A DNA stretch of 33,705 nt from contig JAUVCV010000031.1 of NCBI GenBank assembly GCA_030595665.1, positions 1 through 33,705 of the forward strand, read 5' to 3'. A model generated the notes under the pieces. It was not told where the DNA came from. It did not search any database and worked only from the letters and a program-made list of their open reading frames with translations. The DNA comes from Methanogenium sp. (GTDB lineage Archaea; Halobacteriota; Methanomicrobia; Methanomicrobiales; Methanomicrobiaceae). The position numbers and the translations under genes were made by a program. Shown piece by piece: positions 1 through 8,300 of the stretch; within the stretch, counting starts at the first letter, position 1; every line of letters begins with the position of its first letter.

Positions 1-2
1 AT

Positions 3-3000
3 GAAACCGAAGATGTGAGTTTCACTCTGGGACAACAGCTCGGAACACTCAATGTGAATTCAGTTCCTGAAGGAGCAAGCGTTTACCTGAACGGCACTGA
101 CATCGGTGAACTCACGAATACTACAGTTGCAGACAAACCGATTGGCACCTACAACGTCACCGTTGCACTGGATGGATTCGATTCTGCCAGCCGGACTGTC
201 ACCCTGACTAAAGATGAAACCAAAGATGTGAGTTTCACTCTTGTCCAGCAACTCGGAACACTCAATGTGAATTCGGTTCCTGAAGGAGCAAGTGTTTACC
301 TGAATGGCACTGACATCGGTGAACTCACGAATACTACAGTTGCAGACAAACCGATTGGCACCTACAACGTCACCGTTGCACTGGATGGATTCGATTCTGC
401 CAGCCAGACAGTCACCCTGACTAAAGATGAAACCGAAGATGTGAGTTTCACTCTGGGACAACAGCTCGGAACACTCAATGTGAATTCAGTTCCTGAAGGA
501 GCAAGCGTTTACCTGAACGGCACTGATACCAGTGAGCTCACGAATGTAACTCTCACGAGCAAACCTGTTGGAATCTACAACGTTACCGTTGAACTGGATG
601 GATATGATTCTGCCAGCCGGACTGTCACCCTGACTAAAGATGAAACTGAAGATGTGAGTTTCAATCTGGGACAACAGCTCGGAACACTCAATGTTAATTC
701 CGTGCCTTCCGGAGCCCGTGTCTACCTGAATGGCACTGACACCAATGAACTGACGAATGTAGCTCTCTATAACAAACCGGTCGGCACCTACAATGTTACC
801 GTTGCACTGGCTGGCTATGATTCTGCCAGCCGGACTGTGACACTTTCCAAAGACGAAACCGAAGCTGTGAGTTTCATCTTTGCGCAACAGGTAGGAACAC
901 TCAATGTGAATTCCGTTCCAGCAGGAGCAAGTGTTTACCTGAATGGCATCGATACTGGTGAACTCACGAACGTCGCACTTGCAGACAAACCGGTCGGCAC
1001 CTACAACGTCACCGTTGCACTGGCTGGCTACGATTCTGCCAGCCGGACTGTGACACTTTCCAAAGACGAAACCGAAGCTGTGAGTTTCCTCCTTGAACAC
1101 CAGGTGGGGACTTTGCAGGTCAGTTCCGTTCCATCCGGTGCCATGGTGTATCTGAACGGCACCGACACTGGTGAACTCACGAATGTCACCTTTGCAGACA
1201 AACCGATTGGAACTTACAACGTTACCGTTGCACTGACTGGCTATGATTCTGCCAGTCAGATTGTGACACTCTCCAAAGATGCAACAGAAGACGTCTGCTT
1301 CATCTTCACCCATCAGGTCGGCATGCTCCGTGTCAGTTCAACACCGGCAAATGCCACAATCCTCCTTGATGGCGAAGATACCGGTGAAGTCACCAATACC
1401 ATTCTCACAGATGTATCCACCGGGCAGCATACAATCACGGTGGAAAAATCAGGGTACATCACACCTGTCGTCAGAAGCATAACAATTGAAAAAGACAACG
1501 TCACCCATGTCTCCTTCGAACTGATCCATGACACCGGAAATCTTTTCGTCACCTCAACACCTGACAAGGCCTGGATCTGGCTGGATGGCTGCAACACCAC
1601 TGTTCTCACCAACACCACCCTCCCCGATATCCCGGTTGGCACCCATGACATCCAACTGGTAAAATCGTTGTATTATAACACAACACCCGAAAGCGTGCAG
1701 GTGCAGGCAAACCAGACGGCAAATGTCTTCTTCACTCTCACTCCGACCGGTTCAAAACCCGTAGCTTCCTTCACTGCCACTCCGGTGTCCGGTGAAGCAC
1801 CACTTCCGGTCACTTTCACCGACACCTCCAGTGGTGATCCCGCACTTTGGAACTGGTCATTTGGCGATGGAAATTACTCCGCAGATCAGAACCCGGTGCA
1901 CACCTACACCTGCGAAGGTGCATATGATGTCAGAATGATTGTTGCGAACTCATATGGCGATGCCACAGTGACCATAAAAGATTGTGTCGTTGTCAGTGCC
2001 ACACCGGCAGTAGAGCTCACTGCCCCGACGGGCAGAATCCCGGCCAATGAAACTGCCGAATTCTCCGTTACTGCAGATAACCTCAACAATATTACCGAAC
2101 TCAGCTTCGCCATCACCTATGATCCGGCACTGGTTACGGTGGAGGATATCACCCCTGCACACCTCGTAGAGACTGCGGATTTCGCGAAGACCATTGACAA
2201 CACCGATGGACGTATCACTGTCACTATTACTGGTGATGAAGGCATCACCTCAGACACTACCACTCCGGTGGCAGATATCACCTTCAAAGCGACGGACACC
2301 ATCGAAGGACTCAGAGAGACTGCAGCACTGACAATCACGGATGCGAATTCCCAAAAATCCGGACAGGACTGCCCTGTTGTCCGGGAAGACGGTGCAATAC
2401 ACGTTGAAGCCCGAACCACCATTGGAGCGCCCAACGGCACCCTGCCGGTTGAATCTTCAAAATACCTGACCGTCAGTGCATCCGGTCTTAATGACGTGAA
2501 GAATATTTCATTCATCATGGAGTTCAACCGGACGGTCATGTCAGTCACCGATGTCCGGGCGAACGGAACCGTCCCCGGTGTATCGGTTGATTCCACCATC
2601 ATTAACGAAAACGGCTGGCTTGAAATCAATGCAGAAGCTCCGGACACGATCACCGGGATTGAATCCATCCCACTCGTTGACATCAGCGTGCATTCAAAAG
2701 GACTGCCGGGCTTGTATGAACTCGATCTGATAAGTCCATGCTGGACACGGGACAATGTCACCTACCGCTTCGATGACCTGGAACCAGGGGTCATCACCAT
2801 CTCACCGGTGGATACGGCATTTGCCGATGACCAGCTGGTCGCCGTCTCGAACATGACGTTTGACGATGACACGCAGGAAGTGTCAATCAATCTTTCAGCA
2901 AACCGGCATGCCTCGATCACCGATGACAACACGACCATTCTTGTCAGAAACCCCGGAATCGATATTACCATCCAGACAAATGGTCTGCAGAATGAATCCT

Positions 3001-4721
3001 CCGAATGGACCGGTGAGTGCACGGGAGCTGAAATTGGAAACATCTCCGGTGCCGCTGACCTTGAGGGTGATGTCGGTTCTGTTACCACCGGCATCAGCGC
3101 AGACATCTCCGGTTCCCTCTCTGCTCTGACAAATCCTGACACCGAACTCAACATCACCATCACCCGTGGCGCCGTGGATGAAACAATGGGCCGGCTCTTC
3201 CAGCTCGGCGTTCTGGACCAGATGGGTGCGGAACTCGAAGAGGTGGCCTACACAATGGAGATCAATAAGTCCGCCTTTGGCGACATCACGGTCACGGATG
3301 CTCTCATTGTGATGAGTGCTCCTGAACGCTATGTGAACGCCTGGGGAGGTGCGGACAATTTCACCATTCTCAGTATGACAGGGAATGGTAGTGTCTCCTT
3401 CCTTGAGACGACCTACACCTATGCGGATGGTATCTTCACCTTCACCGGTTATTCACCGGACGGATTCTCGTTCAAGTCACTGGTGGCATTCACCCTGAAC
3501 GAAGAACCGCTGGCACAGTTCTCCGCCGTTCCGGTCGAAGGCACTGCCCCGCTTGCGGTGCAGTTCTACGATTATTCCACCAGTCATCCTGATACCTGGT
3601 CCTGGGATTTCGGTGACGGAAAGACATCGACAGAGCAGAATCCGGTGTATCTCTACACCACCATCGGTGAATTTGACGTATCTCTCACTGTCACCAATGT
3701 CATGGGTGAGGATACCGTTGATGAGGTGGGATACATCACCGTCACCAATCCGATGACCGTTGATTTCACTGCAAGCAGCATTTTAGGGAATGCCCCGCTG
3801 ACGGTCACGTTCACGGAAATTGCCTCTGAAAATCCGTCTGCCTGGCTCTGGGACTTCGGCGACGGGGAGACATCAACAGAGCAGAATCCGGTGCACACGT
3901 ATCAGAGTGTAGGCACATACACCGTCTCCCTCACTGCCACCAATGTGTATGGCAGTGTTACCAGCGAAAAAGAGCAGTTCATCACGGCGAATTATCATCA
4001 CGAAAGTGATGGCGATGATAATTCAGCGCCGTATATAAAACCGACACCGGTTCCGACGACCATCACACCAACACCGGAGGCAACCGCCACTACAACACCC
4101 GGCACCCCGGTTTCCCAACCTGCTGTGATAACCGGAACAACCGAACTTCCGGTTGGATCTGATGGAGAGGTGGAGAGCCGGGTAATTCTCTGGGCGGAAG
4201 ATATGTCCGGCTATCTCACCATTGATGCTGGTGTGGTGGCACGGGATGCATCAGGCCATGCGGTCAGTACTATCAGTATCGTTGCGGTTCCTGCCATAAC
4301 CATTCCGTCATCCGGAGAGATTGGGGCAATTGAACATCCACGGGCACTGTATGCATACGAATGCACACCAAACGGCGTGACCTTCTCACCTCAGATTACT
4401 CTGACGTTTACCCTCTCAGAGGATGAGTGGGAGAAATATGGCAATAAGACAGAAGTCGGATGGTTCAACAGCACAAGCAAAGAATGGGAGATTATTACCG
4501 GGGTGACTGATGCCGACAAGAGAACAATCACGATTCCGGTCAGTCACTTCAGCATGTATGCACTCTTCACAGATGATGTGCCGGAAGTGGCCCTGCCCGA
4601 TATGACCGGAGTACCCGCAGGGTCATCGGCTGGTTCTGCACTCTGGCTCTGGGGTGGTCTCTTAATCGTCGTTATTGCGGCGGGCGTCATCCTCTTCTCC
4701 AGTAAGAGAAAGGAAGAATAG
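3..4721 (+). CDS. Giant PEGA/PKD/cohesin-like surface protein, 5' partial
   Basis: The reading frame is open to the left edge, and the first in-window residues (ETEDVSFTL) match the end of the repeat unit, so the true start lies upstream. Counting from the GTG at 15, residues 7-576 are eight PEGA-like units. PKD domains lie near 577-663, 1162-1250 and 1250-1328 (motifs WNWSFGDG, WSWDFGDG, WLWDFGDG). Two cohesin-like beta domains lie near 664-938, then a beta-rich stretch I do not recognise. A Thr/Pro linker leads to a module ending VSHFSMYALF, a membrane segment near 1538-1562 and a basic tail (KRKEE). Many N-x-T sequons suggest N-glycosylation. I infer a membrane-anchored extracellular adhesin or envelope protein; the ligand is unknown. 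Its last third is closely related to the end of the gene at 5373. Confidence 0.9.
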   Translation, partial: ETEDVSFTLGQQLGTLNVNSVPEGASVYLNGTDIGELTNTTVADKPIGTYNVTVALDGFDSASRTVTLTKDETKDVSFTLVQQLGTLNVNSVPEGASVYLNGTDIGELTNTTVADKPIGTYNVTVALDGFDSASQTVTLTKDETEDVSFTLGQQLGTLNVNSVPEGASVYLNGTDTSELTNVTLTSKPVGIYNVTVELDGYDSASRTVTLTKDETEDVSFNLGQQLGTLNVNSVPSGARVYLNGTDTNELTNVALYNKPVGTYNVTVALAGYDSASRTVTLSKDETEAVSFIFAQQVGTLNVNSVPAGASVYLNGIDTGELTNVALADKPVGTYNVTVALAGYDSASRTVTLSKDETEAVSFLLEHQVGTLQVSSVPSGAMVYLNGTDTGELTNVTFADKPIGTYNVTVALTGYDSASQIVTLSKDATEDVCFIFTHQVGMLRVSSTPANATILLDGEDTGEVTNTILTDVSTGQHTITVEKSGYITPVVRSITIEKDNVTHVSFELIHDTGNLFVTSTPDKAWIWLDGCNTTVLTNTTLPDIPVGTHDIQLVKSLYYNTTPESVQVQANQTANVFFTLTPTGSKPVASFTATPVSGEAPLPVTFTDTSSGDPALWNWSFGDGNYSADQNPVHTYTCEGAYDVRMIVANSYGDATVTIKDCVVVSATPAVELTAPTGRIPANETAEFSVTADNLNNITELSFAITYDPALVTVEDITPAHLVETADFAKTIDNTDGRITVTITGDEGITSDTTTPVADITFKATDTIEGLRETAALTITDANSQKSGQDCPVVREDGAIHVEARTTIGAPNGTLPVESSKYLTVSASGLNDVKNISFIMEFNRTVMSVTDVRANGTVPGVSVDSTIINENGWLEINAEAPDTITGIESIPLVDISVHSKGLPGLYELDLISPCWTRDNVTYRFDDLEPGVITISPVDTAFADDQLVAVSNMTFDDDTQEVSINLSANRHASITDDNTTILVRNPGIDITIQTNGLQNESSEWTGECTGAEIGNISGAADLEGDVGSVTTGISADISGSLSALTNPDTELNITITRGAVDETMGRLFQLGVLDQMGAELEEVAYTMEINKSAFGDITVTDALIVMSAPERYVNAWGGADNFTILSMTGNGSVSFLETTYTYADGIFTFTGYSPDGFSFKSLVAFTLNEEPLAQFSAVPVEGTAPLAVQFYDYSTSHPDTWSWDFGDGKTSTEQNPVYLYTTIGEFDVSLTVTNVMGEDTVDEVGYITVTNPMTVDFTASSILGNAPLTVTFTEIASENPSAWLWDFGDGETSTEQNPVHTYQSVGTYTVSLTATNVYGSVTSEKEQFITANYHHESDGDDNSAPYIKPTPVPTTITPTPEATATTTPGTPVSQPAVITGTTELPVGSDGEVESRVILWAEDMSGYLTIDAGVVARDASGHAVSTISIVAVPAITIPSSGEIGAIEHPRALYAYECTPNGVTFSPQITLTFTLSEDEWEKYGNKTEVGWFNSTSKEWEIITGVTDADKRTITIPVSHFSMYALFTDDVPEVALPDMTGVPAGSSAGSALWLWGGLLIVVIAAGVILFSSKRKEE
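33..1742 (+). repeat. Eight tandem PEGA-coding units, 213-216 bp each
   Basis: Units begin at 33, 246, 459, 672, 885, 1098, 1311 and 1527. The first six steps are exactly 213 bp and the seventh is 216 bp. Each unit opens with QQLGTLNVNSVP or a variant and carries VYLNG, YNVTV and VSF landmarks. Units 1-3 are nearly identical in DNA and divergence rises toward unit 8. That gradient fits recent expansion at the left end, which continues beyond the window. Confidence 0.93.
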
Positions 4722-4750
4722 GCGAAATAATCTCTGGAAATCACCCTGAT

Positions 4751-4766
4751 TTTCCCCTTTTTTTGT
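4751..4766 (+). terminator. T-rich terminator after surface gene 1
   Basis: A CCCC block followed by seven T residues (4758-4764) lies 37 bp after the stop codon. Archaeal terminators are commonly such T-tracts. A similar C-then-T tract follows the second surface gene at about 10353-10368. Confidence 0.5.
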
Positions 4767-4815
4767 ATTATCTGCTCTGTGTTTTAACTGTGAGTGTCGG
4801 TAAATTGTCGCCCTC

Positions 4816-4962
4816 TTAGTTCTTCTCGTCCTCAAACTTCTCGTAGGAGTGGCTCCCGTCACAGAACGGTTTGTTCTTTGAATGTCCGCAGTTGCAGAGG
4901 GTATAGTGATCCTGTATCTCCGGGGTGTTGCCGTCCGAGTCTATCCAGGGTTCTGTTTCCAT
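4816..4962 (-). CDS. Small CDGSH-type iron-sulfur protein (48 aa)
   Basis: This 48-codon frame on the - strand begins METEPWIDSDG and ends KFEDEKN. Its centre, residues 23-38 (CNCGHSKNKPFCDGSH), matches the CDGSH signature C-x-C-x2-S-x3-P-x-C-D-G-x-H completely. That signature binds a [2Fe-2S] cluster through three Cys and one His, here C23, C25, C34 and H38. A GGGAG ribosome-binding site sits 8 nt before the ATG. An in-frame stop lies about 13 codons upstream, so the protein is short for the family, which more often runs 60-80 residues, and could be an N-terminally shortened copy. It lies alone between two surface genes on the opposite strand. A role in redox or Fe-S transfer is inferred from the family only. 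Confidence 0.82.
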   Translation of the reverse strand: METEPWIDSDGNTPEIQDHYTLCNCGHSKNKPFCDGSHSYEKFEDEKN

Positions 4963-5372
4963 CCGGAATACTCCCTGGCAGAGGAGGTTTGATGCATTTT
5001 ATGGGTATTTTGTGCATCTCATATGCTTCCGGCATTCTGCAATGATATCATATTTATAGATTTTGTACGTGGTTTGCATGGGGAATGAATATTTCATTCA
5101 TTGACATTGTTCTAAGTTTCACTTTTGCCGTTATTTTTTGAATATTTCTTCATCTGGCCGGTTGTTTCCCGATGTGAGTGTTTTGTGGTATTTTATTACG
5201 GAAATATGGTCTGGATATTTATATATGCTCATTTGTGCAACTGGTTTACAATGTCATTTCCCCTGGAAGTTAGTGCAAAGGGAACAGAGTTTTCATCTGT
5301 GCAAAAAAGTGGGTCACATCTCATTTTTGCGATAATTTTCGGGGTTAATTTTGACGATGGGGGACAAAAATT
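4963..5372 (+). other. AT-rich intergenic region before surface gene 2
   Basis: I see no convincing gene in this 410 bp. It contains a TATA-like ATTTATATATGC at about 5217-5228 and a G-rich, SD-like GGGGG just before the ATG at 5373. A long 5' leader is possible for the downstream gene. The two frames of 83 and 65 codons on the + strand here show no family features. Confidence 0.4.
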
Positions 5373-8300
5373 ATGAAGGTAATTGCGAAGGCTAATATAT
5401 CGGGTAGTTTGACGGACAAAAAATCATGTGTTGCTCATGTACCGTGCCACCTGAATGGGAAACGAATTTTTGGAGCAGTTTTTGTTGCACTGTTTCTGCT
5501 AACAGGTGTTGCCGGTGCATATAGCGGTGGTGACGGTACAGCGGGCAGTCCCTATCAGATACGCGATAGCGCTGATCTGATAACTTTGTCCACGGACTCC
5601 GGTAATTGGGGCCAAAATTTCATTCTGACTGCTGATATCGATATCCCTGATGGTGAAAGTCCCACATCCACTATTGGTATTTTAGGTACAACGTTCACCG
5701 GCAGTTTCGACGGGCAGGGACATACGATACGCAATTTTGAGATGGATAAGCCTGGTGGTGAGTATGTCGGTCTCTTTGGGTCTCTTGGAAACGGCGGAGA
5801 GATAAAGAAGCTGGGAATTGAGGCAGGTGCGAGTGGTGTATTCGGAGATTCGTATGTTGGTGTACTTGTTGGTTATAATGATGGTGGCTCCATAACGAAC
5901 TGTTATGCAACGGGGGACGCCCGTGCTGGTGGTAATTATGCCGGCGGTCTTGTTGGTTATATTGATGGTGGCTCCATAGCGAACTGTTATGCAACGGGAG
6001 ACACCGATGCTGTGGGGTATGCCGGCGGTCTTGTTGGTGATAATAGTGGCTCCATAACGAACTGTTATGCAACGGGCAATGTCACTGCTACGGGTAATTA
6101 TGCTGGCGGTCTTGTTGGTTATAATGATGGTGGCTCCATAACGAACTGTTATGCAACGGGGGACACCTATGCTGGTAGTTATGCCGGCGGTCTTGTTGGT
6201 TCTAATGATCGTGGCTCCATAACGAACTGTTATGCAACGGGGGACGCTGATACTGCTACGGGTAATTATGCCAGCGGTCTTGTTGGTTTTAATTGGCTTG
6301 GCTCCATAACGAACTGTTATTGCTATGCTGTCGATATCAATTCCCAAGTCACCCGCATTTCTGATCTATCTAAATTCAGGGACTATAATTTCATAACCGG
6401 AACCACGGAAAATAATGGTCTTAGATGGTCAACAGATATCATCAGCACTGAACCAGACTTTTCCAGGGTGTGGTATGTCCCTTCTTCTAAAACTGAATAT
6501 CCTACTTTCCAGTGGGAAATTACTGGAGAACTCCGGATCACCTCCACCCCGTCCGGCGGGTGGATCTGGATCGATGGTGTGAACCGGTCGGTGCAGACGT
6601 ATGCCTCTGTTTCGGGTATATCCCCTGATGTCAATCACAATGTGACAGTGAAGCTTGATGGCTATCATGCAGGCATCAACGAATTAGTGAATGTGCCGAA
6701 ATCCGGAACGACCGATGTGTTCTTCGCCCTTGTTCATGAGACCGGGGATATGCAGATCAACTCGGCTCCCGCTGGAGCGATCATTTACCTGAACGGGGCT
6801 GTGCGGGGTGTGACGAACACAACGCTGAGCGATCTTGACACCGGTACGTACAACGTCACGGTTGAACATGCAGGGTTAGGCTCTCTCTCCCGGGATGTGA
6901 CCCTTCCCGCCGGTGAAACAAAAGAAGTGCTCTTTGTATTCCCCCACTTTAGCGGAGGGAAAGGGACTGCAGACAGCCCGTACTGGATAAACACCAGTGC
7001 GGATATTGAGGAGCTTGTGGCGATCTCCGGCGCCTGGAGGGGGATGCATTTTTCCGTGGGCAGTGACATCACCCTCATAGCCGGTCAGCCGTCTGCACCC
7101 ATCGGAAACAGCGCGATTCCCTTTACCGGCAATTTCGATGGGCGGGATCATACCATCAGCAACCTCATGCTCATAGAGAGCGGGGTCGATGCCGTCGGTT
7201 TCTTTGGACAGGCTGGCTCCGGTGCCGTGATTACCAATGTCTCGGTTGAGACAACCGAAGACGGTGTCCGGGGGAATAACCATGTCGGTGTGCTTGTCGG
7301 TCAGAATGATGCCGGAAGTACGCTCACCGGTTGTCATGCAGCAGGTACGGTTGTCGGCGTGATGAATAATGGCGGTCTCGTGGGGTATAACCTGGGGGAT
7401 ATTGCGAATAGTTCCGCAACAACCGGTGTGACCGGCACTGACAAACACACGGGTGGTCTCGTCGGGCAGAACTGCGGTTCCATCTCCGGGAGTTATGCAA
7501 TCGGTGATGTGTATGCGCCGAATTATGCGAATGGTGGTCTCGTTGGCTGGAATAACGACGGCGACATTGTGAATTGTTATGCAACCGGGAATGCCCGTGG
7601 TGATATTGACGATGTCGGTGGTCTTGTAGGAATGAACGAGAACGGCGGAACCATTGTCAATTGTTATGCAACCGGGGATGCGACGGCGGCAAATGTTCAT
7701 GCCGGTGGTCTTGCCGGGATGAACCGGAATAGTGCCACCATCACAAACAGTTATGCGACGGGAACTGCGGTTGCGGTGAACGGGAATGATGGCGGGTTCC
7801 TCGGGTGTAATGCTGCTGCTTCCTTTACGAACTGTTACCGGCACACCAACGGTAACTCTGGTCTTGGGACACTCATCACCGACACGACGCAGTTCAGGGA
7901 CTACGCTTTCCTGACCGGTGCAGAAGGGAATGGTCTTGCATGGTCATCGGGTATTATCAGCACTTCCCCAGATAATGCAAAAATATGGAGAGTGTTTGAA
8001 TACAAATCGGAATATCCGGTATTCCAGTGGCAGTCTGTTCAGACCGGTATGATTCAGGTTGTTTCTGTCCCGGATAACGGCACTATCTATTTGAATGGTG
8101 TGACAAACGGAGTGGTCACGAATCACACCTTCACTGGTCAACCGGTCGGTGAGTATAATGTGACAGTCGTGAAGGATGGCTACGATACGGAGACTGAGAT
8201 TGTCACTCTTTCGAATGTGACCACTGAACGGGTTAATTTCACTTTAGTGCAGCAGTTTGGAAATCTCCGGATTAATTCCACTCCTTCAAATGCAAGCATC

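Noticed and set aside
486-1313. A 275-codon frame on the - strand inside the PEGA array.
   Set aside because: It is the mirror of the tandem repeat: its own periodic sequence follows the 213-bp unit, and the + strand protein is clearly the real one.
5125-5376. 83- and 65-codon + strand frames before surface gene 2.
   Set aside because: They have no ribosome-binding site or family pattern, and they overlap the likely promoter and leader of the next gene.
6876-7844. A 322-codon - strand frame opposite the second GLUG array.
   Set aside because: It is compositionally odd (many Thr, Ile, His, Arg) and simply reflects the absence of antisense stops in a repetitive region; no motifs.
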